64,000 bases of DNA from Dromiciops gliroides (Eukaryota > Chordata > Mammalia > Microbiotheria > Microbiotheriidae), in the NCBI RefSeq assembly GCF_019393635.1, contig NC_057864.1, forward strand, positions 469,324,617 through 469,388,616. Direction: 5' to 3'. The position numbers and the translations under genes were made by a program. Below, in pieces: positions 21,240 through 30,868 of the stretch; the stretch's first letter is position 1; each line of letters starts with the position of its first letter. The notes beneath the pieces are model-generated. The model ran no database searches and was not told where the DNA came from. It worked only from the letters and a program-made list of their open reading frames with translations.

Positions 21240-21365
21240 TCTCCTCATTTTATAGATGAGAAAACTGAGGTTCAGGAAGGTCAATTAAGTGATTTCACAC
21301 AGGTGGAAAGTATCACAGGCAGGATTTGAACCCAGGATCTCTGCTCCCTAAGCTAGCACTCTTTT
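21240..21365 (-). repeat. MIR-type SINE, antisense
   Basis: CATTTTATAGATGAGAAAAC, AGGCAGGATTTGAACCCAGG and CCCTAAGCTAGCACTC match antisense MIR. Confidence 0.65.
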
Positions 21366-21374
21366 AATCAATCA

Positions 21375-21665
21375 ATTAAATTAAACAAATCAATCGATTA
21401 AACAATCACCCAAATATTTATTAAGTATTTACTCTGTGCCAGGCATGGTGCTGTGTCCTTGGCATATAACTACAATAAGGGAAAGCATGTCCATTTTCAA
21501 GGAGCTTGTATAATCTCACATGGAAACTATCCAGGACATAAATACAGGATAGAGATAAAGAGAATAAAGGCAAACAACTATGGAGTAGCTAACGGAAAGG
21601 TCGTTTGGGAGGCAGAGGAAGGCTTTGGGTACTAAACAGAACTAGAGCTGTATCTTGAGGGAATT
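21375..21665 (-). repeat. L2, antisense, left part (split by L1)
   Basis: AATATTTATTAAGTATTTAC, CTGTGCCAGGCATGGTGCTG, TTTTCAAGGAGCTTGTATAA and GAGGCAGAGGAAGGCTTTGG are antisense L2. The text resumes after the L1 insertion at 22743 with GTGGAGAAGGAATGCATTAC, which fits the same L2 copy. Confidence 0.6.
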
Positions 21666-21679
21666 GAGGAATTCTATGA

Positions 21680-22165
21680 TTCCTGGTGTCTCATGGATTC
21701 CTCATCTTCCAACTGTCCAATTTTAATTTTTAAGGTATTATTTTCTTCAGTGAGATTATGCACCTTTTTTTCCATTTGGCCAAATGAATTTTTTAAGGCA
21801 TTGTTTTCTTCGGTGAAATTATGCACCTTTTTTTCCATTTGGCCAGATGAATTTTTTAAGGAATTGCTTTCTGCAATCAATCTTTGTGCTTCCTTTTCCA
21901 AGCTGCTGATTCTTTTTTCATAGTTTTCTTGTTTTGCTTTCATTTCTCTCCCCATTTTTTCTTCTACCTCTCTCAATTGATTTTTAAAGTCCCTTCTGAG
22001 CTCTTCCAAGAAGGCTTTTTGTTCTTGAGACCAATTCACCTTCCCTCGTGAGGATTCACATGTAGGCAATTTGAGGGTATTGTCCTCATCTGAGTTTGTG
22101 TTGGCTTCTTCCCTATTGATACAGAAGCTTTCAATGGAGAGGGCTCTTTTTTGCTTCTTATTCAT
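21680..22165 (-). pseudogene. L1 ORF1 protein, N-terminal 162 codons
   Basis: ORF1p is the RNA-binding chaperone of L1. The frame opens MNKKQKRALSIESF and is lysine- and glutamate-rich. It contains two 21-residue (63-bp) tandem heptad units, each ending in a QMEKKVHN(F/L)TEENN(A/T)L motif: a leucine-zipper-like coiled coil for trimer formation. The frame is open throughout, then ends at the insertion boundary before any RRM or C-terminal domain. Being truncated, it cannot act as normal ORF1p. Confidence 0.8.
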
Positions 22166-22728
22166 TATTGCAGCTTATTTATTTTTTAAGTTGAGGTCTG
22201 CTCTGGGGGCACCAGGGTCCCTGTTTTGGGCTTCTTGTGCAGGGGTATAGGTGCAGCATGACTGGCTTTTTACTCTGAGGCCTTTATAGGGCGTGCAGTT
22301 CGCCCCCCTGCACTTCTGTCTAAGCGTACTGGATCAGTTGCCTGAATTGCGGCCCTACAGCTGGCAACTTGCCCTCTTGGCTGGTGCAGGTAGGTTTTTC
22401 CACTGTCCTACTGGGCCACCGGATATTTGAGCCAGGTTCCAGGGGCCTCAGTTGTTCGGCTATGGCCCGCAGCTCCTGCTGACTTGCCCCGACCCCCTCA
22501 GCGCTGGGTTGCTACCCTGCACTGGGCCTCCCTTTTGCCCGAGTCAGACCAACCTTTTCCTGAAGTCTTCTAAATTATCTCTGGTTGGAAGACTGTGTCT
22601 CTCTGTCTCTTTGCAGGTTCTGTAGTTTCAGAATCCGTCCAGAGGCTTGATTTAATGTTCTTTTTGAAGGAACAGAAAGAGAGCTCAGGCAGCTTGCTGC
22701 TTCCTCTCCGCCATCTTGGCTCCACCCC
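21680..22728 (-). mobile_element. 5'-complete, 3'-truncated L1 insertion
   Basis: Read on the minus strand, it begins GGGGTGGAGCCAAGATGGCG, the start of marsupial L1. It carries about 560 bp of 5' UTR, then ORF1 from 22165, and stops inside ORF1 at 21680 with no poly(A) and no ORF2. The 14-bp target duplication GAGGAATTCTATGA is perfect at 21666-21679 and 22729-22742. Ordinary L1 copies keep the 3' end and lose the 5' end; this one does the reverse. Confidence 0.8.
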
Positions 22729-22742
22729 GAGGAATTCTATGA

Positions 22743-22820
22743 AGTGAAAGTGGAGAAGGAATGCATTACCTCCCAGAGTCAGCCGGGACAAAGGCCTGGA
22801 GAGAGGAGAAGGAGCAGAGA
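22743..22820 (-). repeat. L2, antisense, right part
   Basis: Continuation of the L2 split by the L1 insertion (GACAAAGGCCTGGAGAGAGG). Confidence 0.45.
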
Positions 22821-22858
22821 GAAAGCCAGTAGGGCTGGATTGTCGAGTGGGCAGTTAG

Positions 22859-23440
22859 TCAATAAACATTTGTTAAGAGCCTGCTACCTTTCAGGCTTTG
22901 TGCTAAGGGCTGGGGATACAAAGAAAGGCTAAAAAAAACCATCTCTGCTCTTGAGAAGCTCGTGGGCAGTAATGTGCAGTGAGGATGGAAAGACAGGATG
23001 GGATCGGGTTGTGTTGGGCTTTCAAGGCCAAATGGAGAGGGTTGTATTTGATTCTAGGAGCAAGAGGAAGTCCCTGAAGTTTGTTGAGTAGGAGGTGACA
23101 GGATCAAACCTACACTTTAGAGAAATCACTTTGACAGCTAAGTGGAAGATGGGTAGCAGTAGGGCTAGACTTGAGGTTGGGAGGTCATCTCAATCACCTA
23201 GTGATGAGAGGTATTTGTGAATGAAGAGAAGGCGTTGGTTACAAGAGATGACCTGGAGGTAGAAATGGCAAGATTTGGCAACTGACTGCTTATGGGGGTA
23301 AGCTGCAGTGAGGAGTTGAGAATGACCCCAAGGTTAGGAAGCCAAGAGACTAGAGAGATGATGGTGCCTTTGACAGAAACAGGGACATTTGGAAGATGGG
23401 GTACCATGGTAACGATGCTGCCTCCTAAAGTCACTGGCTC
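22859..23440 (-). repeat. L2, antisense, long copy
   Basis: It starts with AATAAACATTTGTTAAGAGC and GGGCTGGGGATACAAAGAAA. It continues through GTGTTGGGCTTTCAAGGCCA, AGGAGGTGACAGGATCAAAC and ATCACTTTGACAGCTAAGTG to CCTTTGACAGAAACAGGGAC. This is the antisense L2 3' region including ORF2 C-terminal sequence. Confidence 0.65.
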
Positions 23441-23735
23441 CTCTGAACCCCTCGAGCACTACTGATCTGGGCCACTCCAATGGCACTTCAGATGGCTTGT
23501 CTTGTATCATTAACTTACTTTTCACATGTCTATACTTTGTCTTCCCAACTGGATTATTGACTCTAGTTCCTCAGTTCATGAGGGAAGGGATGGTGTGTTA
23601 TTTTTCTTCCGGAGTCAATGCTCAATACTTATCTGTTGATGGTTGAAGTGACAGCTTGGGGACTCAATGCAGGAACACCAGGGAGGTGACTATTTAAGGG
23701 ACACAAGTGGAAAATAGCAGCAGACAACAGAAAGA

Positions 23736-24092
23736 ATTTTTTTTTAATTTTACATATAAGGTATTTTATTTTTTCCGTTACATGTAAAGATAGTTCTCAA
23801 CTTTTGTTTATACAAGCTTTATAATTTCAGATTTTTCTCCCTCCCTCCCCTACCTCCCTCCTCCCCTAGATAGCAGGCAATCTGATATAGGTTATATCTA
23901 TAGATATAGATATCTATACACACACATATATATATAGACATAATAACATTAATCCTATTTCTGCATTAGTCCTGCTATAAGAGAAAAAATCAGAGCAATG
24001 ATGCAAAACCTCAAAATAGAAAAAAACAACAGCACCAAAACCAAAAGAAATAGTATGGTTCCATCAGCATCTACACTCCACAGTTCAGAAAA
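23736..24092 (-). mobile_element. L1 3' end, antisense
   Basis: A T-run (poly-A on the minus strand) is followed by the inverse of the 3' UTR also seen at 41215-41530: CCTGCTATAAGAGAAAAAAT, TGCAAAACCTCAAAATAGAA, GCACCAAAACCAAAAGAAAT and CATCTACACTCCACAGTTC. Both copies carry a TA/TG microsatellite at the same place, so it is part of the element. Confidence 0.8.
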
Positions 24093-24273
24093 AAACCCAA
24101 ACCTTTGGTGAATCTAAACAACAAACCCCAAACACCCGATATTCTATGTAATATTCTATACCCATAAACCAGCACATCTGCAAAGAAGTTGGAAATGTAG
24201 GTATCTCCTCATATGCCTTCTTTGGCGCAAAGCCAGGCCATATATCATTGGATTTTACTTCTCTGCAGACACA

Positions 24274-24512
24274 TTGTAGAGGGCAGGTAGGTGGCACAGT
24301 GCTTGGAATCAGGAATCTTTATGAGTTCAAATCTGGCCTCGGACACTTAGTAACTGTGTGACCATGGGCAGGTCACTTAACTCTGTCTCAGTTTCCTCAT
24401 CTGTTAAATGAGCTAGAAAAGGAAATGGCAAACCACCCCAGCATCTTTGCCAAGAAAACCCCCAAATGGGGTCATGAAGAGCCAGATGGGACTGAACAAC
24501 AATAACAAACAC
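24274..24512 (+). repeat. SINE family B
   Basis: GAGGGCAGGTAGGTGGCACA, GAGCTAGAAAAGGAAATGGC and a tail containing CATGAAGAGCCAGATGGGAC then AACAACAATAACAAAC. Confidence 0.8.
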
Positions 24513-24589
24513 ATTGTAATCCCCTTGTAGAATGTATGCCTCTGTGGGTAGGAACTGTTTCACTTTTGTCTTTGGATGCCCAGTGCCTG

Positions 24590-24830
24590 GTGGTGGTTGT
24601 CCTTTGTTCTCAAAGAGGACCAATATGGCATCACTTTGTGATGTTTTTTGATTCGTGCATAAATTGGATTTAAGTGAGGCAGACTTGCGTGAATCATCAG
24701 CCTCATTCTCTCCTCCAGAGTTATTGGAGTCCAGTGGACACCCAAAGTGGATGAGCAGCCCTGCAAAGGGCTCAGCAGCCCTCACAGCAGAGGTGCTAGT
24801 CTTCTCCGAACCCCTCTACCCCAGGCCCAG
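24590..24830 (+). repeat. second SINE type (family C)
   Basis: GTGGTTGTCCTTTGTTCTCA, AAGAGGACCAATATGGCATC, AATTGGATTTAAGTGAGGCA and TCTCCTCCAGAGTTATTGGA define a repeat also found inverted at 42860-43160. The exact family name is uncertain. Confidence 0.65.
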
Positions 24831-25369
24831 TGCCTAAATAGTGTCTGGCACATAGTAGGTACATAGTATGATTGATTGATTGATTGCTGGCATCAATGAT
24901 CAGTGCCACCGGTCTCTAATTTTAGCTCTATTACAGCACTACCAAGGCATCCAGGCAGTAGCAGAGGTTGCCTCTGAGCTTGCTCCTCCTCCCCTCCCCC
25001 CAGTTCTGATAGGAGATACCACCGCTAAGGAAGTTTCCCAGAGGTCCCTTCTCCATCATATGTGAAATGCTTTCCCTGGTCAGGGAGCCCCAGGAGACTC
25101 CTGGGGAAAGCAGTTATCCCTGACCCACTTGGCTGCTGCCAGACTTCTAGGCTGAGGTGGAGGAGGAGAAAGGTACGTGTCTCCCTGCAAAGGTACAGTA
25201 TATGGGGAAGTCAACTTTCCAAACTCAGGGCTCTGGCCTCTGTAATCTGAGTTTCTGGGCTGAAGAGTGTGGGGAGAGGGCCTGCCCTTGGCTGAACTGT
25301 AACTAGGAAAGGGCAACTGGAACTTTGGCCCAGGGTCCCAAATTTAGATGGCCTTCACAGTTAGCTATA

Positions 25370-25545
25370 AGAGACCAGGTGGATCATTTAGTCCAATTAC
25401 CCCCAGTGGACAGATGAGAAAACCAAGGCCCAAGGGGTTAAGTGACTTTCCTGAATTCACACATATAGTAAGGGGTGGATTTAGGAAACTGAAGCCAGCT
25501 TTGCTGATTCTGAAGCCTGCGTACTTTCCCTTGAACCCTTCCCGA
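25370..25545 (-). repeat. MIR-type SINE, antisense
   Basis: CCAGGTGGATCATTTAGTCC, GACAGATGAGAAAACCAAGG and GAATTCACACATATAGTAAG lie in antisense MIR order. Confidence 0.6.
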
Positions 25546-25603
25546 CTCCTGTCTTTCAGCAACATGGAGACAGCAGAGCTTGGAATCTAGTTATCCAGAG
25601 TTT

Positions 25604-25900
25604 TATATATGTTTATTTATATATATATGTGTGTGTGTGTGTATACGTATATATGTATGTATATGTCTATATGTACATGTGTATATATGTGTGTATACGT
25701 ATATATGTATGTATATGTCTATATGTACATGTGTATGTATATGTGTGTGTATGTGTATATACTTTTCAGGGCAATGATGGTTAAGTGATTTGCCCGAGGT
25801 CACACAACTAGTAAGTGTCAAGTATCTGAGATTAGATTTGAACTCAGGTCCTCCTGAATCCAGGGCTGGCACTTTATCCACTGCACCACCTGGCTGCCCC
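25604..25900 (-). repeat. SINE family A, antisense, tail grown into microsatellite
   Basis: The SINE body (25763-25900, ending CACCTGGCTGCCCC) abuts about 160 bp of TATG/TG repeat where the poly(A) should be. ATCCAGAG before the microsatellite and ATCCAGAAT after the SINE look like the target duplication, so the microsatellite lies inside the insertion. Confidence 0.75.
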
Positions 25901-25979
25901 ATCCAGAATGATTTATTACAATGGGGAGCTATTCCCAACTCTTAGGAGAGAAGTGATGGGCTAGAGCTCCAGAATGAGA

Positions 25980-26400
25980 CTCGGATTTTCATGTATGGCC
26001 AGTGAGTGGATTGCTTTGCTTGACTGTGTGCATTTGTTAGGGCAGCTGGGTGGGGATGGGGCGGGGGTGGGTGGGAGAGAGTTGAGGGGACAGGAAGGAT
26101 AGAAATAGTGGCATCAAAAAAAAAATAAAGAGGAAAGTAAAAGAACCTCAATGAAACCTTGTTTTAAAATGCTTAGAAAAGAACAGAAGGGAGTGCAGAG
26201 GAAGACAAGACAGCTTTGAAGCTGATGTGTTGAACTTTCTATATACTTAAAGGAAAAAAACCCCACCAAGCTATAGGTAACAAATTTGTGATTTCACAAC
26301 ACTCTTTTCCTGGTTTTTGTTTTTGTTTTTGGTATATGGAAATAACTGTTTGTTGATACTTACCAAGTTCAGATTAACAACAACAAAAAAATGTTCATTA
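25980..26400 (+). repeat. old interspersed repeat X, copy 2
   Basis: GGATTGCTTTGCTTGACTGT, AGCTTTGAAGCTGATGTGTT, GAACTTTCTATATACTTAAA and GGAAAAAAACCCC align with copy 1. Confidence 0.5.
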
Positions 26401-26499
26401 GAATCTTGGGGGAGGGGAGGAAGCTACCAGGTTTTGGGTTGGGCTTGGGTGTCTTTCTCACCATCTGTTTCCCCTGGCAGTGACCACGATGGGGTGACA

Positions 26500-26690
26500 C
26501 TTCCTTTCCTCCAGGCTCAGTTTCCTTCTTCATAAAATGAGGCTGTTAGAATAGATTGCCTTGAACACCCTTCCAGTTCTAAACCTATGATGCCATCGTC
26601 TTGAGCCACTTTGCCTCCCTAGGCTTCAGGTTCCTCATTTGTAAAATGAGTGGGTTGGATTTGATGGCTTCTGAGGTCCTAATCGCCAGA
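26500..26690 (+). repeat. MIR-like SINE fragments
   Basis: AGGCTCAGTTTCCTTCTTCA, GGTTCCTCATTTGTAAAATG and GGATTTGATGGCTTCTGAGG suggest two adjacent CORE-SINE 3' parts. Confidence 0.5.
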
Positions 26691-26904
26691 AGGTCTGGGA
26701 CTTGCCCCCGGGCTCAACAATTCCTAGTGCCAGTTCTGCCCCCGGGCCGGTCTGAAACAGCCTGTGGGAAGCCTTGAGAACCTACCTGAGCCAGAAGTGC
26801 CAGCGGGCTTGCTTACTGGATGAGCTGGGGGAAGGGCTGACCCCAGGCTTTGGGAAAAGTGGAAAACAAATGAGGCCCAGGAATGAGAGAAGAAGCAAGG
26901 TCAG

Positions 26905-26919
26905 ACATATATATATATA

Positions 26920-27012
<93 letters not shown>
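26905..27012. repeat. (TA)n microsatellite, about 108 bp
   Basis: Almost pure AT dinucleotide with a few register shifts. It is bounded by GGTCAGAC on the left and AGTCTGGAC on the right, which are near-complementary, so a cruciform is possible. Confidence 0.9.
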
Positions 27013-27016
<4 letters not shown>

Positions 27017-27257
27017 GGACTTTCCAGACCAGACTCTGGCAGAACAGAGCGTTCCCCCACCCCCCACCTCTCCTCCACTGTGAGCTGGAGTCCTTGAACA
27101 GGATTCCTGTTGTGCTGACTTGCCTTTTTAGGAGATGGTAACAAATTCACACAAGGTCAAGAGCAGAGAGAAACAAAGAAGCCACAGAAAAGCACAGGGT
27201 GCAAAAGCCTCCTGCTCCCTCCCCCCTCCCCCCAAAGCCTGAGCTGCCTTACCCTGT

Positions 27258-27510
27258 CCTTGTCCCCAGTCCTTGTCCCCGGTCCTTGTCCCCGGTCCTT
27301 GTCCCCAGTCCTTGTCCCCGGTCCTTGTCCCCGGTCCTTGTCCCCGGTCCTTGTCCCCAGTCCTTGTCCCCGGTCCTTGTCCCCGGTCCTTGTCCCCGGT
27401 CCTTGTCCCCAGTCCTTGTCCCCGGTCCTTGTCCCCGGTCCTTGTCCCCGGTCCTTGTCCCCGGTCCTTGTCCCCGGTCCTTGTCCCCGGTCCTTGTCCC
27501 CGGTCCTTGT
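27258..27510. repeat. 13-bp minisatellite, 19 units
   Basis: The unit is CCTTGTCCCC(A/G)GT. Nineteen complete copies (27258-27504) plus a partial one differ only at the A/G site. Order of variants: A GG A GGG A GGG A GGGGGGG, so a 52-bp AGGG super-unit is repeated. The minus strand is G-rich. Confidence 0.95.
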
Positions 27511-27744
27511 TGATTTCATGGAATGTTGATTGCAGCACCTCCTGGCCCTGGGGATGCCCGAGGCCCCAGGTTGTGACATGATCACCAGAGGCCTCATCGA
27601 GGCCTGTGCTTGACCCTGGGCTCTCCAAGCCTGTGCCAGCCGGGCACGGGTTCTAGCAGGTCCTTCCAAGATGTCAACTAGGCTGCAGGTATGGGAGGCA
27701 GCCTGTGCCTAGTACATTGTTTGTCTTGTGATGGGGATACTTAC

Positions 27745-27850
27745 AAGACTATTATTCCCATTTTACAGATGAGGAAACTGACTTGCGCAGGGCCACATAG
27801 AGAGGAGAGATTTGAGCCCAGATCTTCCCGAGTCCAGTGTTCCCCATGAG
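27745..27850 (-). repeat. MIR-type SINE fragment, antisense
   Basis: TATTCCCATTTTACAGATGA, GGAAACTGACTTGCGCAGGG and TTTGAGCCCAGATCTTCC. Confidence 0.55.
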
Positions 27851-28225
27851 GCCATAACTGAGTCCACAAAGATGGTGGGAGGAGGGGAGAGGGTATGGAG
27901 GAGCAGGGCTGCAAAGGTCAAAAGGAGCTATGGCATATTTGGGTTGCCTGTCCTGGGCCTGGAGCAGTGTCCCACGTGTGCCCCCTCCTCTGTCTAAAAC
28001 AAAATGCCCGGCCCCTGAAGGTCAAATTTGATAAAGACACTGGCACTACCCGGCTGGTCTGGGAGGTCAAGGGTGAGCAGCAGAGGATGTCAGTTGTTCT
28101 GTAGCAATAGTGAAGACTCCATGAGGTGATTTCCTTTCATGGGATCACAGCCTTCAGAACTAGAGGAGACCTCGGTCACAGTCTAGTCCACCCTTTACCT
28201 GACCACAAGTGGCCATCCCACCTTT

Positions 28226-28318
28226 GCCTGACACTTGACACTTACTAGCTGTGTGACCCTGGGCAAGTCACTTAACCCTCAGTGCCCCACAAAAAACCAA
28301 AAATAAATGAAAATAATA
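28226..28318 (+). repeat. SINE family A, 5'-truncated
   Basis: Only the last third is present: CTGACACTTGACACTTACTA through AGTCACTTAACCCTC and an A-rich tail. Confidence 0.75.
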
Positions 28319-28529
28319 ATGCATGACCTTTGTAGGATAGAGCTGGAATTTGGAGGATGTAGGGCTGAGAAGACAATTTTTTTCATAGCACAAAGACCAA
28401 AACATATTTTTCTCCCCTATTTCATCCTTGACCTTAGAGAAGCCTTTCTTCCAGGAATATCTTTTTACATATTCCAATATTCTATAAACTCAAGGTCATA
28501 TGATGTTCTGCTTGGAAGCAGAAGACTGA

Positions 28530-28705
28530 GCTCAGCTCTCGGTAGGACCCTCCTATGTGACTGTAGGGAGGCCGCTTCACTTCTCTGGGCCTCAGTTTCC
28601 TTATCTGTAAAATGGGGACGTTAATACCTTCCCATCTGCCTCATGGGGGCGCTGTGCTCACAGGAGACGATGATGTGGGTATGCGCAGCCCTTTGTAATC
28701 CGTGA
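28530..28705 (+). repeat. MIR-type SINE
   Basis: CTCTGGGCCTCAGTTTCCTT, ATCTGTAAAATGGGGACGTT and CAGCCCTTTGTAATCCGTGA. It contains a CTCF-like motif at 28639-28653. Confidence 0.65.
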
Positions 28706-29039
28706 AGCCTGTGGAAACACGACTCACCCTCCTCCTGGAACAGAGGAGCTGACATCAGACATGGCCACACTCTCAGGCTTGCTGGGTTCTTTACAGCCTG
28801 TCTCCTTTGACTTCTCTACCTCACCGTGACTCTTCTGTTCATGCTTTGCCTGGAGAAAGCGTGAAACAAAGGCTTCCCCTGAAGGGGCCCCCAGCTGCTT
28901 TCTAGATATCCTATGCACAAGTTCCAGTGGACACTAGGTCGGAATTCCAGCGGTTTTAGTGTTTTCCATTAAGACAACATCCCATCTTCCCAGCTGCTGC
29001 TCCTCTGGATGTGGACCTCATCCTTGATTCGTGATCATA

Positions 29040-29150
29040 GGATCGGAAGGGACCCCAGCCACCATCCTGTCCAGTGCCCTCACTTTTCAGAGGAGGAAAC
29101 TGAGGCACCAAGTGGGGAAGTCACTCACTCAGGTTCACAGAGGTAGTAGG
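29040..29150 (-). repeat. MIR-type SINE, antisense
   Basis: GGATCGGAAGGGACCCCAGC and CAGAGGAGGAAACTGAGGCA, then AAGTCACTCACTCAGGTTCA. Confidence 0.55.
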
Positions 29151-29240
29151 GACAAGGCATGCCTTGGATTGCTTGGAGAGCTCTCAGTTCCCATTACCCC
29201 ATGAAAAATAGGCTAGTTTTCTTCCTTAAAAGATATTGAA

Positions 29241-29386
29241 GGGCAGCTAGGTGGCTCAGTGGATAGAGCACTGGCCCTGGAGTCAGGAGGACCTGAGTTC
29301 AAATCTGACCTCAGACACTTAACACTTACTAGCTGTGTGACCCTGGGCAAGTCACTTAACTCCAATTGCCTCACAACCCCCCCCCC
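29241..29386 (+). repeat. SINE family A
   Basis: Flanked by AAAAGATATTGAA (29228-29240) and AAAAGATATTAAA (29387-29399), one mismatch. Confidence 0.9.
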
Positions 29387-29579
29387 AAAAGATATTAAAA
29401 CCATCCCACAGACTTAACTGACTCAGGAGCCTAAAGGCTTTGGCACTGGACATCCCTTCTTGGTTGCCCGAGGACCTGCTCCAGGTGTGATCCGATACTT
29501 GGCTGCCAAACCTCCACAGGCAATTCAGATTCAGGGGAGTTTTGCTTAGCTATGTCAACTTCTAGTGTCCTCAATGTAG

Positions 29580-29760
29580 ATCCTTATTTATTCCCTAAAT
29601 TCTAATTTTTAAAAAATTTATGTAAAATTTAAAAAATATTCTTTAAAAAATTTTTGAGTTGCCTCTAGCCCTTCCCCACCCATTGAGAATGTGACACCCA
29701 CTGATGTATATCCTCATTGAATATCCTTCCCCTGCCATGACAAAGTAAATCTCCTATTTT
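29580..29760 (-). mobile_element. probable L1 3' tip, antisense
   Basis: A TTTAAAAAATTT-rich stretch, TTTTTGAGTTGCCTCTAGCC, then CACCCATTGAGAATGTGACA. This resembles the pyrimidine-rich 3' UTR of marsupial L1 in reverse. Weakly supported. Confidence 0.4.
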
Positions 29761-30061
29761 TAACTACAGAATTACCTCCAAGTGTCTCATTTCATTCTAG
29801 TTTTGGACTTCAGCTCCCAGAAAACTGACCCCAGTCAGGCTCAGTCCCAAAGAACAAAGTCAGGAGAACTGAGGAAATGATCACATCCAATGGACCCGTA
29901 TCAGTTCTCAGTGGCAGGCTCAGCCAGTGGGATTTGCTCACTTGCTGGTTCAATGAACATATAATGTTCTTACAGCCCCAGTGGACTACTGCATGGACCC
30001 TCATTTCATCATATTCTCCTTCACAAACTGTGTTCAAGCTTATGCTAAGAATAACACCTCC

Positions 30062-30214
30062 AGGGGCAGCTAGGTGGTGCAGTGGATAAAGCACCAGCCC
30101 TGGATTCAGGAGTACCTGAGTTCAAATCCGGCCTCAGACACTTGACACTTACTAGCTGTGTGACCCTGGGCAAGTCACTTAATCCCCATTCGCCCCGCCA
30201 AAAAAAAAAAAAAA
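30062..30214 (+). repeat. SINE family A
   Basis: The 15-bp duplication AAGAATAACACCTCC at 30047-30061 and 30215-30229 is perfect; the tail is an almost pure A run. Confidence 0.92.
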
Positions 30215-30623
30215 AAGAATAACACCTCCAAGTCATCTCTATGGGATCTGTAAGACACTCACAGCCTTTCTGGTGTGAGGAAGGACCCCCCAGAGCTTGT
30301 GCTCTGATGGGTCAGCCTTTGAGAACCCAGGGTCACCTCCAGTCTGTCATGAGGCATGACAGAACTTTAGCTGAGGTACATGACATTCTAGGTCTGTCCT
30401 AAATTTGCAACAAGTTTCAGCCATTCATGAAAAACAACCAAATGCTAAGCCTTAAGTTAACATTTTTGAGTTTTGTTTTGTTTTGGCCAAGACAGACTAA
30501 ATCGTGGGATCTTATAAAATTAGGCAGTGGCTTATAGTGCATAAACCTGTGTGGCCTTGGGCAAGCCTGGGGGTCCTCAGTTTCCTCACCTATAAAATGA
30601 GGAGGGTGGGACTAGATTAGGGT

Positions 30624-30647
30624 AGATAGATAGATAGATAGATAGAT

Positions 30648-30678
<31 letters not shown>

Positions 30679-30722
30679 CGATAGATAGATGGATGAGTAG
30701 CTGGCTGGCTGGCTGGCTGGTG
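30624..30722. repeat. compound (GATA)n(GGCT)n microsatellite
   Basis: About 15 GATA units with two interruptions, then GGCT units from about 30701. Confidence 0.9.
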
Positions 30723-30734
30723 GATAGGTAGACA

Positions 30735-30868
30735 GACCATTTCAATGCATTGTAATCCTGAGTATTTTATTTAATGCCTTTAAAAACATTCTTCCGAGAA
30801 CATGCTCAGAAATCCCACCAGCCTACCAAAGGTGTCCAGGACATGGACAACAAGCTAGAGAAGCCCTC
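30735..30868. mobile_element. hAT-type MITE fragment
   Basis: CATTTCAATGCATTGTAATC, GAGTATTTTATTTAATGCCT, AAAAACATTCTTCCGAGAAC and CACCAGCCTACCAAAGGTGT match the right half of the MITE at 10051-10417. Confidence 0.55.

Noticed and set aside
21693-21923. Plus-strand frame with repeated LCTFFSIWP
   Set aside because: Shadow of the L1 ORF1 coiled-coil repeats on the other strand.
26782-27150. Frames with long YIYIYI runs on both strands
   Set aside because: Translation of the (TA)n microsatellite.
27258-27510. Regularly repeated array as a CRISPR locus
   Set aside because: Units are head-to-tail without spacers, and the sequence is from a mammal.
27128-27669. Long open frames on both strands with repeating TGDKDRGQGPG-like peptides
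   Set aside because: They are translations of the 13-bp minisatellite, which has no stop codon in any frame. Not genes.
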